Position numbers and translations under genes: made by a program. The notes below the pieces were generated by a model. It worked only from the letters and a program-made list of their open reading frames with translations. It was not told the DNA's origin and did not search any database. A stretch of 64,000 bases of DNA from a virus. Positions 1 through 6,860 of the stretch are shown in pieces. Every line of letters begins with the position of its first letter. The first letter of the stretch is position 1. The stretch is from the IMG/VR virus record IMGVR_UViG_3300011113_000747, positions 1 to 64,000 of that record; one strand, given 5' to 3'.

Positions 1-2
1 AG

Positions 3-41
3 GCTCTAGTTGCAGCAAAGAAAGGTAAGAAGAAGGCCTAA
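3..41 (+). CDS. C-terminal end of a truncated upstream gene
   Basis: Only the last 12 codons and the TAA are in the window. They encode a Lys/Ala-rich tail (ALVAAKKGKKKA). A similar Lys/Ala-rich tail ends the minus-strand gene at 4469-4768. A terminator hairpin follows at 69-95, so this closes an upstream transcription unit. Function unknown. Confidence 0.6.
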   Translation, partial: ALVAAKKGKKKA

Positions 42-68
42 TAGGAAGCAATTGAAAGGATGTTAATA

Positions 69-105
69 GAGGGGTGAGTGAATAGCTCACCCCTCCTCTC
101 TTTAT
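69..105 (+). terminator. Rho-independent-type terminator
   Basis: A perfect 10-bp stem (69-78 with 86-95, GC-rich) with a 7-nt loop is followed by a pyrimidine/T-rich tract. It separates the upstream gene from the early promoter array. Confidence 0.8.
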
Positions 106-132
106 AATAAGGAAAGTCGATATAATATTGTT

Positions 133-411
133 ATGGAAACAGAACTGAAAAAGCGATGCCGCGGGTTTGCTCTTAAGCAATATAATGAAATGATTGAATG
201 GTTGGGGTCTGATTTCAATGATTCCTGGCATGTGGTAACCATCTCTGACAAGTCTGGTAACATCGAAGAGCTCGTTGGTGTGGGTGAGACGTTCAGTAAT
301 GTTAAGCGCGCTCTACGCGAAGGTTGGAAGCGTCTGCGTGAGAACTATGATGAGAACGATTTCTCAGTTGATCTTCTCGTTGATAGCCGCCTTCGCTCTT
401 ACGTCATCTAA
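133..411 (+). CDS. Small early protein, unknown function
   Basis: 92 aa, mixed charge, no signal peptide or membrane segment. The early promoter at 111 places the predicted transcript start on the ATG. I do not recognise the family. It is the first member of the tandem small-gene array; such early accessory genes in phages often encode host-takeover proteins, which is only context here. Confidence 0.8.
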   Translation: METELKKRCRGFALKQYNEMIEWLGSDFNDSWHVVTISDKSGNIEELVGVGETFSNVKRALREGWKRLRENYDENDFSVDLLVDSRLRSYVI

Positions 412-435
412 TTGGAAAGTCGATATAATAATAGT

Positions 436-717
436 ATGAGAAAGATTACACAATTTATTGTTGACACTTATGTCGATGATCTTGATGGGGGAGATTATCA
501 AGGAGGCTTTATTAGAGATGGCGCTGTTGGTGAGCTCGAGCCGCATGTTGTTGAGATTGTTGATAGTGAAAGTGTGGTTGTGAAAGGCAAGCAGGGTATG
601 TATGTGGTGACTGATATTGGCACTGATGATGAGTTTATCATGAGGCTCATCGAGCGTGTTGAACGCCGCGAGTATACCGAAGATGGTGAGGATGTGACAG
701 AGATAATCGAACTGTAA
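436..717 (+). CDS. Small acidic early protein, unknown function
   Basis: 93 aa, rich in Asp/Glu/Val. The frame is open from an upstream TTG at 412, but the early promoter at 414 ends on the ATG at 436, so MRKITQFIVD is taken as the N-terminus. The stop TAA runs directly into the next promoter (GGAA at 718). Family not recognised. Confidence 0.8.
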   Translation: MRKITQFIVDTYVDDLDGGDYQGGFIRDGAVGELEPHVVEIVDSESVVVKGKQGMYVVTDIGTDDEFIMRLIERVERREYTEDGEDVTEIIEL

Positions 718-739
718 GGAAAGTCGATATAATAATAGT

Positions 740-889
740 ATGAAAATTAAATTCAGCAAGTTACCTCTAGCTCAAGAACTCACAATTGTTACTCTCGGTG
801 ATTACTTTGGAGGTGGACTCCAAATTTTGTGCTAACTATCTGGAATGGTAAGATTGCTATTGTGAGTGGTGAATAATAGGAAAGTCGAT
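740..889 (+). pseudogene. Small early gene with apparent frameshift
   Basis: The ATG at 740 follows the promoter at 718 and reads 31 codons to a TAA at 833-835. A different frame continues without a stop from about 826 to a TAA at 873-875 (ending ...IWNGKIAIVSGE), just before the next promoter. The two frames join at a short T-run near 824-828, suggesting a one-base frameshift, a sequencing error, or rarely a recoding site. If intact, the product would be about 45 aa. The sequence does not form a classical slippery heptamer in frame. Confidence 0.55.
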
Positions 890-900
890 ATAATAATAGT

Positions 901-1098
901 ATGAAAGATCTTAGTGACTATATTGTGTTCCAAGATGGTAAGTTTTGGGTTGATACCGAGGATGTAGATACTGGGAGTGTGCCTTTCGAAGTGAACGTTC
1001 CTTTTAAGTTCGTCCATGAAGGTGTCGAGCTTGTTGGTGTCGTTGAATGTGATGATGGTGTGAATGAGTTTGCAATGATTCCGTTCACCGTCAAATAA
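901..1098 (+). CDS. Small acidic early protein, unknown function
   Basis: 65 aa, Asp/Glu/Val-rich, probably a small beta-rich dom​ain by its alternating hydrophobic pattern. Early promoter at 879; ATG at the predicted transcript start. Family not recognised. Confidence 0.8.
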   Translation: MKDLSDYIVFQDGKFWVDTEDVDTGSVPFEVNVPFKFVHEGVELVGVVECDDGVNEFAMIPFTVK

Positions 1099-1120
1099 GG
1101 AACTTCAATATAATAATAGT

Positions 1121-1303
1121 ATGAAAGTTAAAGATTTGCTTAAGATGCTCGAAGGTGTTAACCCTGAGGCTGATGTTGAAGTTGTGGCTGAGATTGAGTC
1201 TCATCGAAGTGTTTCTATTTGCAATGACGCAAGGCTCACAGCTTGTGAAGTTGAAGGTATCTTTCACATTTGTGTGAGTGGTGAAGAAAATGATTGGGAG
1301 TAA
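1121..1303 (+). CDS. Small early protein, unknown function
   Basis: 60 aa starting MKVKDLLKML, an amphipathic N-terminal helix. The promoter at 1099 is the GGAACTTCAA variant. The opening resembles many small phage proteins of the form 'MTVKELIEKLSKLDPEAEV', but I cannot assign a function. Confidence 0.8.
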   Translation: MKVKDLLKMLEGVNPEADVEVVAEIESHRSVSICNDARLTACEVEGIFHICVSGEENDWE

Positions 1304-1340
1304 TAAAATTAACGAAAAGGAAATTCAATATAATATTAAT

Positions 1341-1679
1341 ATGACGAACGAACAAATTGCTGCTGTTATCTCTATTCGCGAGCCTTCTGACATTACCTCT
1401 TTTAAGGTTGTAAGTGTGTATGAAGACGATCATGCGATGTGCGCTGATGTGGTCATTAATGGCACCCCGCTAGAGTTTCTCTGGTATGATAATGTTGGCT
1501 TCATTGAGTACTGGGATGAGTCGCCGAAAGCGATGAAGCATCTGGTTAACGCTATTATGGCTGCCGTTCAGATGAAGCTTGATGATGTTGATGAGTTGGA
1601 TAACTATCAAGTGCTGTATAAGAATATGGTTGAAGATTACTTCAATAGCATCATTGAACCTCGCTCCTCGCTGAGCTGA
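1341..1679 (+). CDS. Early protein, unknown function
   Basis: 112 aa. The frame is open from 1278, but the promoter at 1319 fixes the start at MTNEQIAAVI (1341). Soluble, acidic. It ends at the edge of a GC-rich structured patch (1687-1742), unlike the other array genes, whose stops run straight into the next promoter. Confidence 0.8.
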   Translation: MTNEQIAAVISIREPSDITSFKVVSVYEDDHAMCADVVINGTPLEFLWYDNVGFIEYWDESPKAMKHLVNAIMAAVQMKLDDVDELDNYQVLYKNMVEDYFNSIIEPRSSLS

Positions 1680-1686
1680 GCTCGTA

Positions 1687-1742
1687 GCGGGGCCAGGCCG
1701 CCAGGGTTTTGTGGTGACCTGAGCCCCGCGTGAGGCGCTCAC
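1687..1742 (+). terminator. GC-rich double hairpin (terminator or small RNA)
   Basis: Two adjacent stems: 1687-1697 with 1718-1729 (11 bp with one bulged A, very GC-rich), and GTGAG/CTCAC at 1730-1742. No long T-tract follows at once, so it could be a structured RNA rather than a plain terminator. The whole 1680-1765 patch is much richer in GC than its neighbours. Confidence 0.5.
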
Positions 1743-1793
1743 ACCCTCTCGCCGCCTGCAGATATTCATTTGGAAATAAGATATAATATTAGT

Positions 1794-1961
1794 ATGACAA
1801 AGACACCTAATTCAGTTCGTAATAAAGCTTTTGAAGTTATTGGTTTTCACAAGCCCGAATATAAGCGCCATTGGTCGTTCACAGGTCCGAAGCGTGGTTA
1901 TAAAAAGGCGGGATCGCTCCAACCGACTGCTGAGCGTTGGGCAATTTGTGATCGAATGTAA
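1794..1961 (+). CDS. Small basic early protein, unknown function
   Basis: 55 aa, strongly basic and aromatic. Start set by the promoter at 1772, although the frame is open from 1770. A strong terminator follows at 1980-2020. Basic composition is compatible with nucleic-acid binding, but no known domain is visible. Confidence 0.75.
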   Translation: MTKTPNSVRNKAFEVIGFHKPEYKRHWSFTGPKRGYKKAGSLQPTAERWAICDRM

Positions 1962-1979
1962 ATTTCTCTTGCATGCCAT

Positions 1980-2020
1980 ACCCCGCTCTGAGGTCTTTTC
2001 TTTCTCCCTCAGAGCGGGGT
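1980..2020 (+). terminator. Strong hairpin terminator
   Basis: A perfect 13-bp GC-rich stem (1981-1993 with 2007-2019) around a pyrimidine-rich loop, placed between the gene ending at 1961 and the promoter at 2030. Confidence 0.75.
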
Positions 2021-2051
2021 CGATAATAGGGAAAGTCGATATAATATTTGT

Positions 2052-2231
2052 ATGAATAAATTTGACACTCTCTTTGATGCCTGGGGTAAGTTTTGCGATG
2101 CTGCTAATAAGATCTCTGCTAGTGAGATGCAGAGTATGTATGATAAGATTAGTGATGAGTGCAGCCCTGAATATGATGAAGAGAAGAGTATGATGCTGCA
2201 TTGCATTATGCAAGCTCTTGAAATCAACTAA
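2052..2231 (+). CDS. Small acidic early protein, unknown function
   Basis: 59 aa (MNKFDTLFDAWGKF...), predicted helical and acidic. Promoter at 2030, ATG exactly 22 nt on. Its opening DTLFD echoes CDTLFDLF in the next gene, so the two may be distant paralogs. Confidence 0.75.
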   Translation: MNKFDTLFDAWGKFCDAANKISASEMQSMYDKISDECSPEYDEEKSMMLHCIMQALEIN

Positions 2232-2264
2232 ACGTCACAAAAGGATCATTGATATAATAATATT

Positions 2265-2489
2265 ATGAAAATCGAAATTGATATTGCTAAGCTTAATTGT
2301 GACACTCTCTTTGATCTCTTCAGCACTCTTAATAGCATTGAGCAGTATTATAAGTCGACAGAGCCTGATGCTGAGATTGCAAAAGAGATGGCTCAGCATA
2401 AGGCGGCCATTAATGAGTATCTTGCTGCTGATGACTTGAAGATCGTCAAGTGGTTTGATGGCACTTGGGTGGTCGACTCGATCGCTTAA
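2265..2489 (+). CDS. Small early protein, unknown function
   Basis: 74 aa, predicted mostly helical. The promoter at 2243 deviates (GGATCATTGA) but keeps the 22-nt spacing to the ATG. Shares a CDTLFD segment with the preceding gene. Function unknown. Confidence 0.75.
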   Translation: MKIEIDIAKLNCDTLFDLFSTLNSIEQYYKSTEPDAEIAKEMAQHKAAINEYLAADDLKIVKWFDGTWVVDSIA

Positions 2490-2529
2490 GCAAGAATATA
2501 TCAAAAGGGAAAGTCGATATAATATTATT

Positions 2530-2808
2530 ATGCAAAATAAAATTGATCTTATTAAAGGCGCGAAAGTGATTATCAAAGGCGAAGTTAGCGGTATTGACTT
2601 TGATCTGCGCGATGGTGATGTTGTTACCTTTGAAAGCTTTGATGAGCGGCCTTTAGAAAGCTTTGCTAACGATTGGCGTGAAACGTTCGCTGATGAAGTT
2701 GATGGTGATCTTAGCCGCCTTAAAGGTGTGATGCTTATTTTGGATGCAGAATGCTGCACCGGGTGGTTCCCAATTGATGTGCAGACTAAGACGATTCTTA
2801 GCTACTGA
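2530..2808 (+). CDS. Early protein, unknown function
   Basis: 92 aa, acidic. The frame is open from 2455; the promoter at 2508 sets the start at MQNKIDLIKG. Uses all four bases normally, in contrast with the cytosine-free gene that begins 42 nt after its stop. Confidence 0.75.
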   Translation: MQNKIDLIKGAKVIIKGEVSGIDFDLRDGDVVTFESFDERPLESFANDWRETFADEVDGDLSRLKGVMLILDAECCTGWFPIDVQTKTILSY

Positions 2809-2849
2809 GCACGAAGTGTCACTAAAAGGAAAGTTAATATAATATTATT

Positions 2850-3110
2850 ATGAAAGAAATAATTTTAATTAATGGTGAGAATAAAGTTTTAGGTGTGTGG
2901 GTGGGTGTGTGGGGAGAGAAAATATGGAATGAGATTAATGAGGAGTGTGAGGTGGGAATGGAGTTTGGGGAGTGGAGTGAGGGAGAGGAGAGAGGTGATG
3001 GGTGGAAGATTTATGAGAGTGATGGTATGGGTGTGTTGGTGGTTGATGAGGGGAGGGATTGGAAAAAATGTAAGAAAGAGTATTGGGGGATGGTGTTAAG
3101 AAAATATTAA
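2850..3110 (+). CDS. Cytosine-free small early gene
   Basis: 86 aa. The coding strand contains no C from 2823 to 3122, so Ala, Pro, Thr, His and Gln are entirely absent and the protein is rich in Gly, Glu, Val and Trp (starts MKEIILINGENK). The promoter at 2828 is the C-free variant. In a three-letter A/G/T sequence stop codons are frequent (3 of 27 codons), so an 86-codon open frame is unlikely by chance, which supports a real protein. No family recognised. Confidence 0.7.
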   Translation: MKEIILINGENKVLGVWVGVWGEKIWNEINEECEVGMEFGEWSEGEERGDGWKIYESDGMGVLVVDEGRDWKKCKKEYWGMVLRKY

Positions 3111-3150
3111 TTTAATTGAGAGCTTTTAGGAAAGTTAATATAATATTAAT

Positions 3151-3351
3151 ATGAAAATCATCGAAATTAATGTTGCTGAGAAGAGTGTTAAGATTGAGTA
3201 TGTGGGTAAAGAAAGGTTAGTGACTTTTAGTGATAATGGTGATATTGATGTTGAGCCTTTTGGTGACTTGAGTGATTGTGAAAGTGAAGTGTTGTTTGAT
3301 AGTATTTTGAATAGTGAAGAGATTAATTGTGCTCTTCCTTTTGAAGACTAA
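3151..3351 (+). CDS. Small acidic early protein, unknown function
   Basis: 66 aa, Glu/Asp/Val/Ser-rich. Promoter at 3129 (C-free variant). Cytosine use is low but not zero, intermediate between normal genes and the C-free neighbours. Terminator at 3369-3394 follows. Confidence 0.75.
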   Translation: MKIIEINVAEKSVKIEYVGKERLVTFSDNGDIDVEPFGDLSDCESEVLFDSILNSEEINCALPFED

Positions 3352-3368
3352 AAGAGAATTTGAGATAA

Positions 3369-3394
3369 GGCAGCAGGGTGAAAGCTCTGCTGCC
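3369..3394 (+). terminator. Hairpin terminator
   Basis: 8-bp perfect stem GGCAGCAG/CTGCTGCC (3369-3376 with 3387-3394) followed by a CTCCTCCC tract, between the gene ending at 3351 and the promoter at 3410. Confidence 0.65.
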
Positions 3395-3431
3395 TCCTCC
3401 CGTCGCTAAGGAAAATTAATATAATATTATT

Positions 3432-3713
3432 ATGCAAGAAATTAAAAATTATAATGGGCTTAGCAATGATGAAGAGGTGGAGTTGCTTAATGAGATGGTG
3501 GGTGAAATGTGTGATGAGTATGGTGATGGTTTGATTGGTTTGAGTGAGTTGGTGAGTGTGATTTGTGGTAAAGAGTTTTATAATAAGTATGATGATGAAG
3601 ATTTGGATTATGTGAAAGAGGTGATGAGGGAGTTTTGTAGGGTGAATGTGGAGTTTAATTTGGAGAATGAAGATGTGTATTTGGTGAGTTTTGTGGATGA
3701 AGATGAGGAGTGA
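3432..3713 (+). CDS. Nearly cytosine-free early gene
   Basis: 93 aa, very acidic (many Glu/Asp), with only four C residues, all in the first 55 nt; none from 3487 on. Ala, Pro, Thr and His are absent and only one Gln occurs. Promoter at 3410. Function unknown. Confidence 0.7.
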   Translation: MQEIKNYNGLSNDEEVELLNEMVGEMCDEYGDGLIGLSELVSVICGKEFYNKYDDEDLDYVKEVMREFCRVNVEFNLENEDVYLVSFVDEDEE

Positions 3714-3745
3714 AAAGGGAGAGGGAAAATTAATATAATATTAGT

Positions 3746-3988
3746 ATGAAAGAAATGAAAGTTAATATTGAAAATAAAGTTGTTGGAATTTTGGATGAAG
3801 ATAATGTTTTGGGGTTTGTGGAAGTGAATGAAGATGTGAAAGATTTGTGGAATGGTTGTTTGGTTGTTGAGAGTGGGAAGTATGGTTATATGGATGATAT
3901 GGTGGTGTTTGTTGGTGATAGTGAAGATGAAGTGAAGAAGGAAGTGAAAGAATTTTTGAAGAAAGAGATTGAAGAAAGAGATTGGTGA
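3746..3988 (+). CDS. Cytosine-free small early gene
   Basis: 80 aa, no C on the coding strand; Ala, Pro, Thr, His and Gln absent; rich in Val, Glu, Asp and Lys, with an acidic/basic helical C-terminus. Promoter at 3724. It lies in a 554-nt C-free run (3487-4040) that also covers its promoter and both flanks. Confidence 0.7.
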   Translation: MKEMKVNIENKVVGILDEDNVLGFVEVNEDVKDLWNGCLVVESGKYGYMDDMVVFVGDSEDEVKKEVKEFLKKEIEERDW

Positions 3989-4044
3989 GGGGTGTGGAGG
4001 GGAGAGGTGGAAGGATAAGAAAGGAAAATTAATATAATAACTTT

Positions 4045-4200
4045 ATGAAGACGCTATTTACAATTAAGATTGACAAAATGGATGCCTTTAATAAAGTGCG
4101 GCGCGGGCCGGCTGGTAAAGGTAAGTTTGGGGGTTATGCCTTTCGAGATAAGACGAAATATTGTCGCAAAGAGAAGTTCCGATCTCAGAGAGGGGTGTGA
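4045..4200 (+). CDS. Small basic early protein, unknown function
   Basis: 51 aa (MKTLFTIKIDKMDAF...), Lys/Arg-rich C-terminal half. Promoter at 4023 with the ATG at exactly +22. Followed by a strong terminator with T-run, so it ends the plus-strand half of the array. Family not recognised. Confidence 0.7.
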   Translation: MKTLFTIKIDKMDAFNKVRRGPAGKGKFGGYAFRDKTKYCRKEKFRSQRGV

Positions 4201-4224
4201 GCGATACAAAAACAATTTCTATAG

Positions 4225-4257
4225 AGCAGAGGGGTGTATAGCTCCTCTGCTTTTTTT
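4225..4257 (+). terminator. Rho-independent terminator
   Basis: Stem AGCAGAGG/CCTCTGCT (4225-4232 with 4244-4251) followed directly by TTTTTTT. Canonical intrinsic terminator ending the first plus-strand early block. Confidence 0.85.
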
Positions 4258-4468
4258 ATGGCTATTAGTTCCATTCTGATCTCTCTACTCCTTGCAGTTA
4301 TTAGAAAAGTTAGAACGCGACGAGAGAACAGGGGAAGAGCGCCCCCCTTTCGGAGAGCGCTCTCGGTTGTTTTATCAGATCAATACCTATTCAATTGACA
4401 GGCTTGACCTAATAGAATGAAAATTAGTAGAATTAATACAATCATATTTTGTTAAGTTAATGTTAGGC
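4258..4468. other. Intergenic gap between convergent early blocks
   Basis: No convincing ORF or promoter seen. It contains a hairpin with AGAGCGC/GCGCTCT arms (4336-4342 with 4357-4363), possibly a terminator for one of the two converging blocks. The rest is AT-rich. Confidence 0.5.
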
Positions 4469-4768
4469 TCAGGCCTTGGCTTTCGCCTTAGCCTTCTTAG
4501 CCTTCTGAGCTGCCAGCAGCTGGCGAGCCTCTTTCATCTTGAGCTTATAAGCCTCATAACGAGCCACCTTATTAGCGGCCTTCTCAGCCTCAGCCTCAGC
4601 ATTCACTTCAGCAGCCCAAGCCGCAATCTCAGCTTTATGCTGCAGCCCAAACTCAATCAGCTTATTCATAAGCTCTTTCTCGCCAATATTCAGCTCATCT
4701 CGCAGAGTCTGAACCAATTCTTTATCAGCATTGAAGACCATCGTAGCAGTGAATTTAGCTTCTTTCAT
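4469..4768 (-). CDS. Lys/Ala/Glu-rich helical protein
   Basis: 99 aa from MKEAKFTATM; a mostly helical Ala/Glu/Lys protein with a repetitive C-terminal tail of AK repeats. The frame stays open upstream through a (GAAA)n repeat to near 4819, but the first ATG is at 4768. The minus-strand early promoter at 4822-4837 would give a ~45-nt leader with a purine-rich AGAAAG stretch before the ATG, so unlike its neighbours this gene would not be leaderless. Basic tail suggests nucleic-acid binding (inference). Confidence 0.7.
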   Translation of the reverse strand: MKEAKFTATMVFNADKELVQTLRDELNIGEKELMNKLIEFGLQHKAEIAAWAAEVNAEAEAEKAANKVARYEAYKLKMKEARQLLAAQKAKKAKAKAKA

Positions 4769-4821
4769 ATTCTTTCTTTCTTTCTTTCTTTTTATTTTAT
4801 TTACTTTCTTCTTACTCAAAT

Positions 4822-4837
4822 ATTATATTAACTTTCC
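4822..4837 (-). promoter_or_regulatory. Minus-strand early promoter
   Basis: Reverse strand reads GGAAAGTTAATATAAT, the same element as in the plus-strand array. It directs the Lys/Ala-rich gene at 4469-4768; the predicted start near 4815 leaves a short leader. Confidence 0.7.
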
Positions 4838-4847
4838 CTTTCGCATT

Positions 4848-4982
4848 TTATATAAATTGCGCAAATTTAATATTAATATAACTTTCTTTCACATCATTAT
4901 TATATGCACTTTCCCTTTCAAGGGCTGCATTATTAATAAGCTTAATTTTAATAAGCTTATTTTTAATAATAACGTTTTGCAT
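4848..4982 (-). CDS. 44-aa basic early peptide
   Basis: ATG at 4982 lies 22 nt after the GGAA of the promoter at 4989-5004. Encodes a Lys/Ile/Asn-rich 44-aa peptide (MQNVIIKNKLIKIKLI...). A second promoter copy sits inside the frame (4899-4914), ending on a GTG that would give a 14-aa in-frame product. Short, so moderate confidence. Confidence 0.5.
   Translation of the reverse strand: MQNVIIKNKLIKIKLINNAALERESAYNNDVKESYINIKFAQFI
4899..4914 (-). promoter_or_regulatory. Minus-strand early promoter (internal)
   Basis: Reverse strand GGAAAGTGCATATAAT, 22 nt before an in-frame GTG. Nested inside the 44-aa ORF. Confidence 0.6.
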
Positions 4983-4988
4983 AATAAT

Positions 4989-5004
4989 ATTATATGCACT
5001 TTCC
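4989..5004 (-). promoter_or_regulatory. Minus-strand early promoter
   Basis: Reverse strand GGAAAGTGCATATAAT with ATG at 4982, the standard 22-nt spacing. Divergent from the plus-strand promoter at 5033. Confidence 0.7.
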
Positions 5005-5054
5005 CTTGCTGCCTTTTACCATCGTCGTAATCGGAAATACGATATAATATCGAT

Positions 5055-5216
5055 ATGCAAAAAGAACTTGAAGCTAAGCTCGCTGAAATTAATGCAGAAA
5101 TTGCAGAACTTGAGGGTGATACCGAAATGGAGACGGCATACTATCTCGGCAGAATCTGGGCTCTAAAGGATATGAAAGAGTGGCTTGAGGGTATGATTAC
5201 AAATTATTGCGAATAA
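5055..5216 (+). CDS. Small coiled-coil early protein
   Basis: 53 aa (MQKELEAKLAEINAEI...), an N-terminal heptad-like Leu/Ile/Ala coiled coil, then a mixed C-terminus. Promoter at 5033. Likely oligomeric or a small binding protein; function unknown. Confidence 0.7.
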   Translation: MQKELEAKLAEINAEIAELEGDTEMETAYYLGRIWALKDMKEWLEGMITNYCE

Positions 5217-5241
5217 TTTGGAACACATATATAATAATGAT

Positions 5242-5382
5242 ATGAGCAGAACGCTTCGCAAACCTTATACAAAATCAAAACGCTTTGACAAATCTTGTCG
5301 CTCTCATGGTGGTTGCTCTTATTGTTTGGGCAACAGAATGCATAATACGAAAAAGAGAGAGCTTGCTGCTAACGCTGAATAA
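5242..5382 (+). CDS. Small Cys/His-containing basic protein
   Basis: 46 aa, basic, with a Cys-His-Cys-x2-Cys-x5-His cluster (CRSHGGCSYCLGNRMH) that could bind zinc. Promoter at 5220; stop runs into the promoter at 5383. Proposed zinc binding is inference. Confidence 0.7.
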   Translation: MSRTLRKPYTKSKRFDKSCRSHGGCSYCLGNRMHNTKKRELAANAE

Positions 5383-5404
5383 GGAACCTCAATATAATAA
5401 TGAT

Positions 5405-5548
5405 ATGAGAGAATATCAATTCTATTATGAGACGCGAAAAAAGACTGGCACACATACTGTCCGTGCTGATGGTTATGTTGATGCTCTTCAGAAGCTCAAG
5501 AAAGAAATCCGAGGCATCATTTACTTCAAATCGATCGACAATCAGTAA
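5405..5548 (+). CDS. Small early protein, unknown function
   Basis: 47 aa (MREYQFYYETRKK...). The frame is open from 5285, but the promoter at 5383 fixes the ATG at 5405. Pattern resembles small phage beta-alpha 'DUF' proteins, but I cannot name a family. Confidence 0.75.
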   Translation: MREYQFYYETRKKTGTHTVRADGYVDALQKLKKEIRGIIYFKSIDNQ

Positions 5549-5570
5549 GGAACCCCAATATAATAATAGT

Positions 5571-5843
5571 ATGAGCAAACCATTCGATACGGGTAAGATG
5601 TTCGACGCTAGCAAGTTTTATTGGATTGGCAATCGTGGTATTGCTGATGCTTCTGAGCTCGGTCTCAAGGCTGGTGATGTGCCTTATAGTTACGTCTATT
5701 ATTATGAATGCGGTACTGGGATGATTCTCCACAATCCTAAGAAAGGAACGCGTATGGATTTTATCCTCGATTCGTCTGATGAAACTGGATGGCATTTCAA
5801 ATCGGTTGATGGTAAGGTGTTTGTTACCATCTATAACGACTAA
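5571..5843 (+). CDS. Early protein, unknown function
   Basis: 90 aa, starts MSKPFDTGKM; aromatic-rich, likely a small beta domain. Start chosen from the promoter at 5549 although the frame is open from 5427. Confidence 0.75.
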   Translation: MSKPFDTGKMFDASKFYWIGNRGIADASELGLKAGDVPYSYVYYYECGTGMILHNPKKGTRMDFILDSSDETGWHFKSVDGKVFVTIYND

Positions 5844-5866
5844 AGGAACCTCAATATAATATCGAT

Positions 5867-6043
5867 ATGAACGAAGAACTAAAAAATCATCGCATGCGAA
5901 TGCTTGCTCAGCATGTTTTGAGCGTACTAACCAATCCAGGTGTTGACAATCATTACGATATGGAGCGCATATTGTATGCCGCGCTCGATCTTGGATTGGT
6001 TGAATACAATAATGAAGATGAATTGGTGAAGAAGGAACACTGA
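5867..6043 (+). CDS. Small helical early protein
   Basis: 58 aa (MNEELKNHRMRM...), predicted helical. Its last codons and TGA (6041-6043) overlap the next promoter (GGAA at 6034), showing how tightly coding sequence and promoter are packed. Confidence 0.75.
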   Translation: MNEELKNHRMRMLAQHVLSVLTNPGVDNHYDMERILYAALDLGLVEYNNEDELVKKEH

Positions 6044-6055
6044 TATAATATCAAT

Positions 6056-6253
6056 ATGAACGACGAGCAAAAGCTCAAAATGCTCAATAAGTTTGCGAAA
6101 GACTTTGCCAAGCTTATGGCTAAATATCCAGACGTTAGTGTGTGGAGTGATCGAGATGGGGATGTGGTTGGGCATGTGAGCTTGCAAATGCCAAGTTACA
6201 AAAACAAACATGGCAACATTCAATTGACTTATCAAGGAAAGGTGATACAATAA
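6056..6253 (+). CDS. Early protein, unknown function
   Basis: 65 aa, N-terminal helix then a short beta-rich part. Promoter at 6034. Its C-terminal codons overlap the next promoter (6236). Family not recognised. Confidence 0.75.
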   Translation: MNDEQKLKMLNKFAKDFAKLMAKYPDVSVWSDRDGDVVGHVSLQMPSYKNKHGNIQLTYQGKVIQ

Positions 6254-6257
6254 CAAT

Positions 6258-6485
6258 ATGATAGAAATGACCAACACTGATTTCATCTGCTTCATGCATG
6301 AAGCCGCTCATCCACACGATAACCCATCTTCAGAACATGCTGAAATAATGGACGAAGCTGCTCGACGCATTCAGAAGCTTGAAGCTGAACTGCAAGCTTG
6401 GAAGAGGGCTGCTGATAATGGAGCAGGGTGTGATACCCCTGAAGGTTTAGCTAACTTCATTTATGATTGTGGCGATTACTGCTAG
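6258..6485 (+). CDS. Small acidic early protein
   Basis: 75 aa with a central helix (AARRIQKLEAELQAWKRA) of the kind seen in many small phage proteins. The promoter at 6236 has TACAAT in place of TATAAT. Confidence 0.75.
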   Translation: MIEMTNTDFICFMHEAAHPHDNPSSEHAEIMDEAARRIQKLEAELQAWKRAADNGAGCDTPEGLANFIYDCGDYC

Positions 6486-6506
6486 GAAAGTAGATAAAAT
6501 ATAAGT

Positions 6507-6596
6507 ATGAAAGAGCTAATTGAAAAGGTAAATGCAGGTGAAATTACCCTCGACCAAATGGTAGCTTTATTGGCTGCTATTAGTGAAGCGAAGTAG
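6507..6596 (+). CDS. 29-aa early peptide
   Basis: 29 aa (MKELIEKVNAGEITLDQM...), a possible two-helix micro-protein. Promoter at 6485 (TAAAAT variant) and correct spacing support it despite its length. Confidence 0.6.
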   Translation: MKELIEKVNAGEITLDQMVALLAAISEAK

Positions 6597-6617
6597 GAAC
6601 ACTGATATAATAATAGT

Positions 6618-6860
6618 ATGAAAGCAATTAAAACAACCGCAAATAATAAGATGACGATCAAAGACATTTTCAATATTGGTGACAAAGTTACTTGGACTAC
6701 AAGCTGGTTTGATGGTCGTGTTACAGAGTTTACAAAGCATAGTGGGCGAATTGTAAAGGTTAACAACAAAACTGTTAACGTTGCAACACCTGCAGGTAAT
6801 GTTGTGAAGCTTAGAGCGTTTAAGAATATTACCACTAAAGAGTGGATGGTTGGTGAATAA
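6618..6860 (+). CDS. Early protein, probable SH3-like fold
   Basis: 80 aa; the pattern 'NIGDKVTWTTSWFDGRVTEF...GRIVKVNNKTVNV' looks like a small SH3/KOW-type beta barrel (inference). Promoter at 6596. Confidence 0.75.
   Translation: MKAIKTTANNKMTIKDIFNIGDKVTWTTSWFDGRVTEFTKHSGRIVKVNNKTVNVATPAGNVVKLRAFKNITTKEWMVGE

Noticed and set aside
364-759. 131-aa minus-strand ORF
   Set aside because: Antisense to two promoter-led early genes; it is a frame shadow with no promoter or start context of its own.
2893-3099. 68-aa ORF overlapping the C-free gene in another frame
   Set aside because: No promoter fits its ATG and the in-phase 2850 frame ends next to the next early unit; G/T-rich composition makes extra open frames likely.
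4070-4279. 69-aa ORF
   Set aside because: Shadow of the 51-aa gene at 4045 set by the early promoter, and it runs through a terminator.
4395-4418. TTGACA with a possible -10
   Set aside because: TTGACA is present but no TATAAT at 16-18 nt; spacing poor.
5285-5548. Start at 5285 for the 47-aa gene
   Set aside because: Overlaps the 46-aa gene at 5242; the early promoter fixes ATG 5405.
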